Shown here piece by piece: positions 8,886 through 18,393 of a DNA stretch of 46,141 bases (the stretch's first letter is position 1; every line of letters starts with the position of its first letter). Source of the stretch: an uncultured Proteiniphilum sp. (GTDB lineage Bacteria; Bacteroidota; Bacteroidia; Bacteroidales; Dysgonomonadaceae); the NCBI RefSeq assembly GCF_937873925.1, contig NZ_CALNAT010000170.1, positions 1 to 46,141 on the forward strand, given 5' to 3'. The notes below the pieces were generated by a model. It saw nothing but the letters and a program-made list of their open reading frames with translations, did not search any database and was not told where the DNA came from. The position numbers and the translations under genes were made by a program.

Positions 8886-11582
8886 ATGAAAACAAAAAAA
8901 TGTTGTTTTATCTTGTCTTTATTATTACTTACACTCCATCTCTCTGATTTAAACGGCAAGGAAAAGTTTCAGAATCTAAAAGTCACTGATCTAAAGTCGG
9001 AATATGAAACGAGTCCCTTAGGAATAGACCAGACTCCACAATTCAGTTGGCGTTTGGAATCCGGTCGACGGGGAGTTCTGCAGACGGCATACAGGATCCT
9101 TATATCTTCGTCTTTAGAGAACCTTCACTCTGATAACGGCGACATTTGGGATAGCGGGAAAGTAAATTCATCGGCGTCAGGCGGAATCTGCTATAACGGA
9201 GACGATTTAACCAGCAGACAACGTTACTATTGGAAAGTAAAAGTATGGCAGAATACAAATGCCGTGTCTGAATGGTCCGAGCCTTCCTCCTTTGAGATGG
9301 GTTTGTTGGATCAGGATGACTGGAAATCAAATTGGATCGGTTATGCTCCCGGTATGCCCGGCAGGGTTTTATACTTTAAAGGCACTTTTGTTCCGCCGAA
9401 ACCAATCAAACAAGCCAGAGCATATATAGCTGGCCTGGGGTACTATGAATTGTTCATAAACCGTGAAAAGGTGGGTAACCACGTCCTTGATCCGGCTCAA
9501 AGCAATTATAGCAAAAGAGTATATTATGTGACTTACGATATCACCGATCATTTACTGCCCGAACCCAATAGTATTGTTATTCCCGTAGCACCCGGATGGT
9601 TGGGAACGGCAAGATTACGAATCCAAGTTGAAATAAACTATCAGGACAACACGACCGAGATACTTACGTCGGATAGGTTTCGCTCCGTAACCACTGGGCC
9701 CGTGATGTATTCAAGCATATTCGACGGCGAGCAGTACGATGCCCGGCTGGACATCCCGCAACTACACGAACCAGGGATTCCCCCGGGACTTATGAATGAA
9801 CAATGGGCCTGGGCACATAATACCGATGATCCAGTGGGGGAGATGGTTGCACAAAAAATCGATCCCATAAAAATAGTGGACCAGATAACTCCTGTATTAT
9901 TAAAGGAACCTTCGCCCGGAGTATATGTGTTTGATGCCGGCCGGAATCTTGCGGGATGGGCTTCAATTAAAGTGAAAGGACAAGCCGGCACCAAAATTAC
10001 CCTCCGGTTCGCGGAAACATTGTATGAAAATGGCTTTGTTAACCAGGAGAATCTTAGGAATGCCAAAGCCGAAGACAGCTATATCCTTAGCGGAACAGGC
10101 GAAGAAACATGGGAGCCGTCTTTTACATACCACGGATTCAGATACATACAGGTGGAAGGGTTCCCCTATCCACCTCAGCCCGACGATATAATCGTCAAAG
10201 TGGTTCGTTCGGATGTAAAAAGAACAGGAACATTTCACTGTAGCAATCCCCTCCTGAATGATATCCATCGGATGGTAGTGAATACAGAAGCCAGTAACCT
10301 GCATAGCGTACCGACCGATTGCCCCCAGAGGGATGAACGTATGGGATGGCTCAATGACCTTACTGTTAGGATAGAACAGGCGATCTATAATTTCGATTTC
10401 TCGCGTTTCTATCCCAAGTTCATGGATGATATTCAGGACACCCAAGATAAAGAAGGAACTATTACGTGCGTTGCCCCGTTCTTATTTGGAGCCAGACCTG
10501 CTGACCCTGTATCCGCCAGTTACTTACTGTTGGCTCAGAAATGCTATGAGTTTTACGGGAATAAACGCATCCTTTCTGATCATTTTGAAGGAATGAAAGC
10601 TTGGGTTGATTATTTGTACTCGAGAACAAGAGATGGCATTGTTGACTACAGTTACTATGGTGATTGGTGCCCCCCGCGCGATTTCCTCATGGATCCAAAT
10701 GGCTCGGGTGTTTCAAGAGATACTCCTGGGAAATTAATATCCACAGGCTATTTGTATTATTGTGCCCGTCTGTTGTCTGATATGGCGGAAGTAATAGATC
10801 GAAAAAATGATGCCATCAATTATGAACGATTATCCGGGGAGATATCCCTGGCATTTAATCGCGAATACTGGAATGAAGAAATAGGAGGATATGCATCTAA
10901 CAATCAGGCAAGTAACTCCTTTGCCCTCTATATGGGTTTGGTGGATGAAAATAAAGCTCCTCGCGTTTTATCCAATTTGGTCAACGATGTAAAGAAGCAT
11001 GACTATCACCTTACCACGGGAAACCTTTGCACTAAATATCTATTGGAAGTTTTAACGGAAAACGGATACGCGGAAGTCGCCTACAAAATAGCCACACAGA
11101 CCACCTATCCAAGTTGGGGATTTATGTTGGCAAATGGAGCCACTACACTATGGGAGCGCTGGGAGTATCTCACAGGTGATGCCATGAACTCCCACAACCA
11201 TCCAATGATGGGATCCGTTGGTTCATGGTTTTATAAATATATTTTAGGAATTGTTCCCGACTTTACTTACCCCGGCTTTGAACAATTCACCATCAAGCCA
11301 TATATCATGAATGACTTAACATTTGTAGAAGGGGAGTTGGATACCGTTAAAGGCGCAATCAAAGTTTCGTATCGAAAACAAGGTGATCGCTTTGTCATGG
11401 ACGCTACCATACCTGCCAATACGACTGCTTTGATGCATATTCCATCGCGGAACGCGAAGAGCGTTACTGAAAATGGGAAGAGTATATCTTCAATAAATGA
11501 AATTTCATTTTTGAAAGAAGAAAACGGGTATGTTATTCTAAAAGTTGGCTCGGGAAATTATCAATTTAAAAGCAGGATTTAA
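8886..11582 (+). CDS. GH78 alpha-L-rhamnosidase
   Basis: An 898-residue secreted glycosidase that releases terminal alpha-L-rhamnose. A signal peptide covers about 1-24 (SLLLLTLHLSDLNG). The beta-sandwich/N-terminal rhamnosidase domains cover about 30-440, including the DPAQSNYSKRVYYVTYDIT block and the EPSFTYHGFRY block at 410-420. The (alpha/alpha)6 catalytic domain covers about 445-800, followed by a C-terminal beta-domain ending near 898. The conserved acidic motif DCPQRDERMGWLND spans 478-491 and includes the expected general acid Glu484; GATTLWERWE at 751-760 carries the expected base Glu757. The usual WxGD is WLND here. It is the first gene of the plus operon, and its stop overlaps the next start (TAATG), so translation is probably coupled. 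A likely periplasmic enzyme, as no lipobox is seen. Confidence 0.95.
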   Translation: MKTKKCCFILSLLLLTLHLSDLNGKEKFQNLKVTDLKSEYETSPLGIDQTPQFSWRLESGRRGVLQTAYRILISSSLENLHSDNGDIWDSGKVNSSASGGICYNGDDLTSRQRYYWKVKVWQNTNAVSEWSEPSSFEMGLLDQDDWKSNWIGYAPGMPGRVLYFKGTFVPPKPIKQARAYIAGLGYYELFINREKVGNHVLDPAQSNYSKRVYYVTYDITDHLLPEPNSIVIPVAPGWLGTARLRIQVEINYQDNTTEILTSDRFRSVTTGPVMYSSIFDGEQYDARLDIPQLHEPGIPPGLMNEQWAWAHNTDDPVGEMVAQKIDPIKIVDQITPVLLKEPSPGVYVFDAGRNLAGWASIKVKGQAGTKITLRFAETLYENGFVNQENLRNAKAEDSYILSGTGEETWEPSFTYHGFRYIQVEGFPYPPQPDDIIVKVVRSDVKRTGTFHCSNPLLNDIHRMVVNTEASNLHSVPTDCPQRDERMGWLNDLTVRIEQAIYNFDFSRFYPKFMDDIQDTQDKEGTITCVAPFLFGARPADPVSASYLLLAQKCYEFYGNKRILSDHFEGMKAWVDYLYSRTRDGIVDYSYYGDWCPPRDFLMDPNGSGVSRDTPGKLISTGYLYYCARLLSDMAEVIDRKNDAINYERLSGEISLAFNREYWNEEIGGYASNNQASNSFALYMGLVDENKAPRVLSNLVNDVKKHDYHLTTGNLCTKYLLEVLTENGYAEVAYKIATQTTYPSWGFMLANGATTLWERWEYLTGDAMNSHNHPMMGSVGSWFYKYILGIVPDFTYPGFEQFTIKPYIMNDLTFVEGELDTVKGAIKVSYRKQGDRFVMDATIPANTTALMHIPSRNAKSVTENGKSISSINEISFLKEENGYVILKVGSGNYQFKSRI

Positions 11583-13468
11583 TGAGAAAACTCGGTACAT
11601 TTATTACTTGTTTGCTAATATTATTGAACTGCAATTACATGGGGTGTGCCCAGCCACGGCCGATATTACCTGTAGAGCATAGTGAGGAGGAAAACGAGAG
11701 CAATAAGGATAACGATGAGAAGGAAACTGTTGAAAGCACCCCAACCAGTAAGTACAACAGTTTCAATCTTGTTGGAATTGATCACTTCGGACGTAGTTTT
11801 GATGTAATTTCAGAGTTTAAAAAAGACAAGCAAGTCGGCATATTTTATTGGCCATGGATCGGACAGCCCTACGCGACGGGAATATATGATGCAACCAGGA
11901 TTTTGGCACTGCCAAACGGTTTAAAACTTCTGACTGATTTTAATTATCATGATCCGGATATCAGCCCAAATGGACAAGCGCATTATTGGGGTGAACCTTT
12001 ATGGGGATACTACAATTCGGAAGATGAGTGGGTAATTCGAAAACAGATGCAGATGTTGACCATGGCTGGTATTGATTTCATATTTTTTGACACTACCAAC
12101 GCGGTCATCTATGCCAATGTGTTTTTGAAAGTATGCGCGGTTATAGACGAAATGCTAAAAGAGGGATGGGACGCGCCTAAAGTTGTGTTTTATACCCACT
12201 CGCTTTCATTCCAAACGGTTAGATCGCTGTACAAAGAACTGTATCAACCCAATCGGTTTCCCGACACATGGTATAGAGTCAACGGTAAACCATTGATTAT
12301 CGCTTATACCAATCCGGAAGATGATTTAAGAGAGGCAGAATCTCGAAATGACACCAGTTATCAACCGGGAACCCTATCTGCTGAAATTCTGAATTTTTTC
12401 CATTTTATGAAGCCTCAATGGCCTTTTGATCCGGTTTACCCGGACGGATTTCCATGGGTAGAGTGGACGTTTCCGCAGCCTTTACATACACGGTCGGGAG
12501 TTATGAACGTAACCGTGGCGAGTCACCCCATGGTGCCGATGTCTTTTTCTTTAAGCCGGTCAAACTGGGTTAATTGGGGGCGTGGATGGGATCCATCAAC
12601 ACGGCAAAATATTTCCCTGGATGTAGATAAAGGAACATTTTTCCAATCACAATGGGATCATGCGATTGCCATTGATCCCCCTGTGATTTCTGTGGGTGGA
12701 TGGAATGAATGGATCGCGTACAAACAACCCTATGATGGGGAATATATGTTATGTGATGCGGTAGATAAGGAGTATTCGCGAGATATTGAACCCATGACTG
12801 GTGGTTATCAAGACGCGTTCTATTTGCAGCTAATAGCAAATATTCGTCGTTACAAGGGTGTGAAGGATAAGCAACCCGCGCCAAATACACCTAAAAAAAT
12901 TGATATATACGCCAGCTTATCACAGTGGAACAACGTGAAATATATTGCACGGAATACAGATCATAAGTTTATCGCGAGAGATGCTTTTGGCGGATCGAAT
13001 TCGGTACGTTATACCCAAGCAGAACCAGTCAATAAGTTAATTGAAATCAGAGTTGTCCATGATCACGACCATATATACTTATACTTGAAAGGGAAAGACA
13101 ATTTCAATGATTACAACGGAAATGATAATTGGATGAATATTTTCATAAGCACAGGTGACCCCTCATTAAAAGGTTGGGAAGGCTATGAATATGTTATAGG
13201 AAGAAACATCGAGGATAATGAAGTTTCTATAGAAAAATTGGAAAGTGGGTTTAAAACATCACCTGTCGCGAAGGGGGAGTTTACGAAAACCAATGATGCA
13301 ATTCAACTATCTATTCCCCGTTCTGCTATCGGATTGGACAACAGCCTTGAGTTTTATTTCAAAGTAGCCATGGGAGTAACCAATTACACGGACATAATGG
13401 ATTACTATAAGTCGGGGAGCGTAATGCCAATGGGGAGATTGAGCTATATGTATCACATAGATCGTTAA
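11582..13468 (+). CDS. GH99/GH71-like lipoprotein with C-terminal CBM9/DOMON-like module
   Basis: The 628-residue protein has a lipoprotein signal with Cys22 (NYMGC). The acidic stretch that follows (HSEEENESNKDNDEKE, about 33-48) resembles the acidic surface-export signal of Bacteroidetes lipoproteins. The catalytic-like part (about 60-425) shows VGIFYWPW (85-92), HYWGEPLWGYY (134-144, Glu138), IDFIFFDTTNAV (164-175), VGGWNEWIAY (371-380, Glu376) and the closing YSRDIEPMTGGYQDAFYLQL block. A second module (about 436-628) with YNGNDNWMNIFIS and GWEGYEYVIGR resembles CBM9/DOMON-type beta-sandwich sugar-binding domains. Three complete paralogues and one remnant with the same layout occur in this window. 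The likely role is an endo-acting surface glycosidase by analogy with GH99 and GH71; the substrate is unknown. It starts inside the stop of the GH78 gene. Confidence 0.82.
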   Translation: MRKLGTFITCLLILLNCNYMGCAQPRPILPVEHSEEENESNKDNDEKETVESTPTSKYNSFNLVGIDHFGRSFDVISEFKKDKQVGIFYWPWIGQPYATGIYDATRILALPNGLKLLTDFNYHDPDISPNGQAHYWGEPLWGYYNSEDEWVIRKQMQMLTMAGIDFIFFDTTNAVIYANVFLKVCAVIDEMLKEGWDAPKVVFYTHSLSFQTVRSLYKELYQPNRFPDTWYRVNGKPLIIAYTNPEDDLREAESRNDTSYQPGTLSAEILNFFHFMKPQWPFDPVYPDGFPWVEWTFPQPLHTRSGVMNVTVASHPMVPMSFSLSRSNWVNWGRGWDPSTRQNISLDVDKGTFFQSQWDHAIAIDPPVISVGGWNEWIAYKQPYDGEYMLCDAVDKEYSRDIEPMTGGYQDAFYLQLIANIRRYKGVKDKQPAPNTPKKIDIYASLSQWNNVKYIARNTDHKFIARDAFGGSNSVRYTQAEPVNKLIEIRVVHDHDHIYLYLKGKDNFNDYNGNDNWMNIFISTGDPSLKGWEGYEYVIGRNIEDNEVSIEKLESGFKTSPVAKGEFTKTNDAIQLSIPRSAIGLDNSLEFYFKVAMGVTNYTDIMDYYKSGSVMPMGRLSYMYHIDR

Positions 13469-13515
13469 TCAGTTTTAATGAGAGACTAGAGTAGTATTTT
13501 AATATTTATATTTTT

Positions 13516-16500
13516 ATGATCATGAAAACAAAGATGTGTATGTTATGGGCTGTGTTAGCGTTGTTGTGTACTTTCACCCTCTCCGCTAAACAAAATCAGC
13601 AATTTACTGTCTCGGGTGTTGTTGTAGACAATCAGAACGAACCCTTACCCGGCGTAACTATTCAGGTAGAAGAATCAAGTCAAGGTACTGTTACAGATAT
13701 CGATGGTAAATATAGTATCGTCGTGCCCGGTGATAATGCTATCTTGATTTTTTCTTTTATTGGTTATCAGCCCCAGGAAGTAACCGTTGGAAATCGTCGT
13801 GTCATTGATGTTGTTATGCAAGAGGCAGTCACTGAATTAGAGGAAATGGTTGTTATTGGCTATGGACAGCAGAAAAAAGAGAGTGTGGTTGCAGCATTAT
13901 CGACTATATCTGCAGTTGGATTAAGGCAAACACCCGCGTCAAACCTCGGTATTGCATTGGCGGGTCGATTACCGGGCCTGACTGTATTGCAACGTTCCGG
14001 GGTTCCGGGAGGTGAAGCAATGGATTTTTATATCAGGGGAAGAAGCACCGTCAACGGACAGGAACCTTTGACATTGGTGGATGGAGTAGAAAGAGATTTT
14101 CAGGCACTCGATCCCCGGGAAGTAGAGACAATTACGGTGTTGAAAGACGCCTCTGCAACGGCGGTATATGGTGTACGAGGTGCAAATGGAGTCATTATTG
14201 TTACCACTCGTCGGGGTAAAGCAGGAAAACCCGTAATTGATGTCACGACCGAACAATCGTGGCAAACACCTACCCGCCTTCCCGAAATGGTTTCTTCCTA
14301 TGACTATGCATTATTGAGAAATCAGGTGGAAGTTCAAAATAATCGACCACCTATCTATGACAATTATAGCTTAGAACGTTACCGGTTAGGGGATAATCCC
14401 GCGTTATATCCTGTACGGGACTTCGTGGGAGAATTCATTAGGGATTATTCACCCATGCAACGGGTAAACGTGAATGTAAGTGGTGGAACAGAAAAAATGC
14501 GTTACTTTACAACCGTGGGGTATCTGTTTCAAGAAGGAATCTTCAAAACCGAAAAATTCCCCGACTATGATTATGATCCTAAATCAAAAGCCAATAGGGT
14601 AAACTTCAGGTCAAATTTTGATATTGACTTAACCGAAGGACTAAAAATGTTCCTTAACGTCAGTGGGTATATGCAGAAAAAAAATGATCCGGTGGTCGTT
14701 CCAAATAATGCCGGGTACTTGAATGACGTGAATGCATACTCAGTTGTTATCGGTTCTCTGTTGCAAACACCGAGCAATTATCACAATGACGTTACCCCTG
14801 ATGGAGAAGTGTTGACAAATTCCCTAAAAGGAGGAAATATCAATAATGTACCCTACGGTATGTTGAATAGAACGGGATTCCGAAATACACAAACCAATCA
14901 GGTAACTGCCACGTTGGGAGTAGAACAGAGTTTAGACTTTATCACTCAAGGTTTATCGGCCAGGGTAGTGGCTTCTTACGATGCATTTTCCAGTAATCAG
15001 CAAGTAAGGCAGCGGACTTTCCAACTTTACGAGGCTGTAAAAGATCCCGCGGCCCCCGATTCAGTTTCCTATCAGCCCACGGGAACAAACCCGAACAGCA
15101 CTTTAACGGATGCTCAATACCAGACTTTTAACAACCTGTTTAACATAGACGCGTCGTTAAATTATGCACGGGCATTTGACAAACATGATGTTACAGGAAT
15201 GATACTGTTAAACCGTTACCAACGGGTAGTTAATATCGAGTTGCCCTATAATTACATTGGACTGGTAGGTCGAGCCACGTATAGCTATGACAGACGTTAC
15301 CTGGGTGAAGTGAATTTTGGATACAATGGATCGGAACAATTCGCTCCAGGACATAAGATGGGCTTTTTTCCCTCCTTTTCAGTGGGGTGGGTATTGTCTG
15401 AAGAGCATTTTATGAGAGATACCAATCATTGGCTTTCTTTTGCCAAACTCCGTGCTTCATACGGCCAAGTAGGGAACGACAATATGCGAGGAGCACGATT
15501 TGCCTTTCTTACCTTGTGGAGCGGAAGTCATGAATCGCAAATTGGCAATCATGAACTCGTGTGGGAAAAAGCCAACAAATACAACGTGGGGATTGAAACC
15601 AGATTTTTTAATGACTTTAGTCTTGAAGCCGACATATTTTATGAAAAACGCAATAATATTCTAATTCCGGCTACCGGATTAATTCCTACCGGATTATTCG
15701 GAACGGGTGGAGTACACGTTTCGGGAATTATCCCTCAAATTAATGCCGGCGTGATAGAAAATAAGGGATTTGAATTGACAGCTACCTATCAAAAATCCTT
15801 TACTCAGGAAACTCGCTTGGATATTAGAGCCAATGGTGCCTTTAACAGGAACAAAATCATTTATTTAAGTGAAGTCCTGCTGCCAGAGGATTACGCCTAT
15901 CGTCTGCGAAGTACCGGATATCGACTTGGTCAAAATTTCGGGTATGAAACCGCCGGTTTTTTTAATACTGAACAGGATATATTAGACTGGTATGACCAAT
16001 CGGGCGTGGGTGCCGCTCCTAAATTGGGTGATTTAAAATATAAAGACCAAAATGGCGATGGCATAATCGATGAAAAAGATATGGTCCCGATTGGGGATCC
16101 CGAGGTACCGGAATGGACGTTTGGCGCCGGACTCAACTTTCAGCACAAAAACTTCGATTTCAGCATGATGTGGCAAGGTGCTGCTGCAAGAAGTTATTTT
16201 CTGACAGGTCAAAAAATATGGGAAACGAATAACTTCAACGAATGGCATAAAGAGGCATGGAGCCAAGAACGGTACGACAGCGGACAAAAAATCACTTATC
16301 CCCGTTTAGAACCCGGCAGCAATGCCAGTAAATTGCAAGCTGATTTTTGGCAAGTAAATGGAAGCTATATCCGATTGAAAAACGTAGAACTAGGCTATTC
16401 ATTTCCGTCCGGGATAGCTAAAATAATCGGGGCTTCGTCTATTCGCCTATATGTGAATGGCTTAAACCTGCTTACTTTTGATTACTACCCAGTGAAGTAT

Positions 16501-16578
16501 CAAGACCCGGAGCAGAATAACGAGCTCTTGTATCCTGTATTCAAAACCTATAATATGGGATTAAATATTTCATTTTAG
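13516..16578 (+). CDS. SusC/RagA-family TonB-dependent outer membrane transporter
   Basis: A 1020-residue outer-membrane channel for oligosaccharide uptake with its SusD partner. It has a signal peptide (about 1-24), a carboxypeptidase-D regulatory-like beta-sandwich (about 30-102; GVVVDNQNEPLPGVTIQVE and GTVTDIDGKYSI), a TonB-box region (EEMVVIGYGQQKK, 109-121), a plug domain with the family signature TVLKDASATAVYGVRGANG (207-225), and a long beta-barrel ending in the aromatic-terminated NMGLNISF. Length is normal for the family. The first ATG (13516) is followed two codons later by ATGAAAACA, an equally good start. It lies 47 bases after the GH99-like gene and 21 bases before susD, inside one operon. 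Confidence 0.98.
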   Translation: MIMKTKMCMLWAVLALLCTFTLSAKQNQQFTVSGVVVDNQNEPLPGVTIQVEESSQGTVTDIDGKYSIVVPGDNAILIFSFIGYQPQEVTVGNRRVIDVVMQEAVTELEEMVVIGYGQQKKESVVAALSTISAVGLRQTPASNLGIALAGRLPGLTVLQRSGVPGGEAMDFYIRGRSTVNGQEPLTLVDGVERDFQALDPREVETITVLKDASATAVYGVRGANGVIIVTTRRGKAGKPVIDVTTEQSWQTPTRLPEMVSSYDYALLRNQVEVQNNRPPIYDNYSLERYRLGDNPALYPVRDFVGEFIRDYSPMQRVNVNVSGGTEKMRYFTTVGYLFQEGIFKTEKFPDYDYDPKSKANRVNFRSNFDIDLTEGLKMFLNVSGYMQKKNDPVVVPNNAGYLNDVNAYSVVIGSLLQTPSNYHNDVTPDGEVLTNSLKGGNINNVPYGMLNRTGFRNTQTNQVTATLGVEQSLDFITQGLSARVVASYDAFSSNQQVRQRTFQLYEAVKDPAAPDSVSYQPTGTNPNSTLTDAQYQTFNNLFNIDASLNYARAFDKHDVTGMILLNRYQRVVNIELPYNYIGLVGRATYSYDRRYLGEVNFGYNGSEQFAPGHKMGFFPSFSVGWVLSEEHFMRDTNHWLSFAKLRASYGQVGNDNMRGARFAFLTLWSGSHESQIGNHELVWEKANKYNVGIETRFFNDFSLEADIFYEKRNNILIPATGLIPTGLFGTGGVHVSGIIPQINAGVIENKGFELTATYQKSFTQETRLDIRANGAFNRNKIIYLSEVLLPEDYAYRLRSTGYRLGQNFGYETAGFFNTEQDILDWYDQSGVGAAPKLGDLKYKDQNGDGIIDEKDMVPIGDPEVPEWTFGAGLNFQHKNFDFSMMWQGAAARSYFLTGQKIWETNNFNEWHKEAWSQERYDSGQKITYPRLEPGSNASKLQADFWQVNGSYIRLKNVELGYSFPSGIAKIIGASSIRLYVNGLNLLTFDYYPVKYQDPEQNNELLYPVFKTYNMGLNISF

Positions 16579-16599
16579 TTAACATTCATCTTATAATAT

Positions 16600-18384
16600 A
16601 TGGAAGCAATGAAAAAAATATTTTTTTTATTTATTATAATCGGGCTTACATCCCAATATGGATGCGAAAGCGTACTCGATAAAACTCCCGACGGGCAGAT
16701 TACAATTGAGGAGATACTAAGCAATTATGAGCGTAGCAAAGGTCTTATCGATGAAACATACGGAGAAATTTATCTTTCCAGAGACCAAATTTCTTTTGTG
16801 CATAACCCAATAGAGGCGTTAACGGACAATGCTTTTTGGGCTGCAACTTATAATGCTTATGAATGGCATAATGGATCATTGTCCTTGAGCAATCCTGTTA
16901 TTAACTGGGCATGGCATACCAACCCAGAACAGTTATGGCCTGATTTTTGGAGAGGTGTTCGCTTTGCGAATAATGCCATCAAGTATTTACCGCAATCAAC
17001 TGCTATTACCGAACAGGAACGGAGCACCTGGATAGCGGAAGCACGCGTACTTCGCTGCTGGTTTTATATGAATCTATTGGAATTTTATGGGTCACTACCT
17101 TGGATTGAGGAGCCATTTGAAGCAACGTATAGAGATTGGAATGAACTCAAGCGGCCCACCTATGATGAAATAGCCAGCAAGATATCCGAGGAGTTGATGG
17201 ATGTGATTGAATCCGGAATCCTTCCAAACAGGCAAACAGCAAGTGAGGCAAGGCGTGTTGATAAGGGTATTGCGTACGCTATTCGGGCCCGCGTCTTACT
17301 CAATAATGCCAGTATCCTCAACAATCCTGAAAAAGATCGCGATAAATGGCAGCGTGCTGCCGATGCAGCCCAAGATGTGATAAACATGTCTGACTATAGC
17401 CTTGTACCAATGAATGAATATAAAGAGTTATTTGTAGGTGCATTTACAACACCCGTTTCAGAGATCATCTGGCGGTCCTGGTCCGATAATTCACATATTA
17501 ATAACACGAATGGAGTGGATGTGGGTACTTATCCTTATGCATCTATCTCGCATATATGGAATTGTGGGGAATCTCCCACGCAAGAATTGGTCGATTGCTT
17601 TGAAATGACGAATGGGGCTTTTCCTGTTACTTATGATGATGCCACCCGAACCAAAATTACTGTCACTCCGGAAGCTGCCGCACTGGGATATAGCGAAGAG
17701 CCGGGAGGGGATCCTTATTCAAACAGAGATGCCCGTTTTTACGTGAATATACTCTATAATATGGCCGATTACGGGGTGCCCTATAATTGCACGGAACCAT
17801 TTATAGTTGAAACGTTCGTGGGTGGACGAAATGGATTCAATGATGTAATTTCGCAGGAAACTCAACGTTCTTGCACCGGATATTACAGTCGCAAAGACAA
17901 ACAAATCAAGTATTGGGGGCCGGGAACGAGTAAAGGAAACGAACCTACCCATTGGGTGTTCTTTCGTTTAGCCGAATTCTATCTTAATCGTGCGGAAGCG
18001 TTGTGTGAATTAGGCGATTTTGATGGAGCAATAACCCTGTTAAATATCATAAGAGAAAGAGCATTACAGCCTAAAATTGAAGACGTTCCCGGGTTTCAGA
18101 AGAATTATGATTTCCTTATACAACGTATTCGTAATGAGCGTCGTGTGGAGTTTTGTCTTGAGGGATGGAGATTCCATGATCAACGGAGGTGGAAGATCCT
18201 TAATGAAACAAATCGTTTTATAACGGGAATGAGAATTACTAAAGATGACGATGGAATATTCCATTATGAACGCAGGAAAATACGGGATTATGAATCCTAT
18301 TCAGATAAATATCTTGTATTACCGATACCCCTGGAAGATGCTAAGAAGTTGGTAAGTATGACGCAGCCTGAAGCATGGCAATAA
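16600..18384 (+). CDS. SusD/RagB-family surface glycan-binding lipoprotein
   Basis: The 594-residue partner of the preceding SusC protein forms the lid of the transporter and captures oligosaccharides. A lipoprotein signal ends at Cys22 (TSQYGC) followed by ESVLDKTPDGQ, the typical SusD N-terminus. Helical TPR-like repeats follow, with family phrases such as RGVRFANNAIKYLP, EARVLRCWFYMNLLEFYG and FFRLAEFYLNRAEALCELGD, and the C-terminal IRNERRVEFCLEGWRFHDQRRW block. The ATG at 16609 (MKKIFFLFIII) would give a more conventional signal peptide and may be the true start. Ten bases separate it from the next gene. Confidence 0.97.
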   Translation: MEAMKKIFFLFIIIGLTSQYGCESVLDKTPDGQITIEEILSNYERSKGLIDETYGEIYLSRDQISFVHNPIEALTDNAFWAATYNAYEWHNGSLSLSNPVINWAWHTNPEQLWPDFWRGVRFANNAIKYLPQSTAITEQERSTWIAEARVLRCWFYMNLLEFYGSLPWIEEPFEATYRDWNELKRPTYDEIASKISEELMDVIESGILPNRQTASEARRVDKGIAYAIRARVLLNNASILNNPEKDRDKWQRAADAAQDVINMSDYSLVPMNEYKELFVGAFTTPVSEIIWRSWSDNSHINNTNGVDVGTYPYASISHIWNCGESPTQELVDCFEMTNGAFPVTYDDATRTKITVTPEAAALGYSEEPGGDPYSNRDARFYVNILYNMADYGVPYNCTEPFIVETFVGGRNGFNDVISQETQRSCTGYYSRKDKQIKYWGPGTSKGNEPTHWVFFRLAEFYLNRAEALCELGDFDGAITLLNIIRERALQPKIEDVPGFQKNYDFLIQRIRNERRVEFCLEGWRFHDQRRWKILNETNRFITGMRITKDDDGIFHYERRKIRDYESYSDKYLVLPIPLEDAKKLVSMTQPEAWQ

Positions 18385-18393
18385 TTTGAAAAA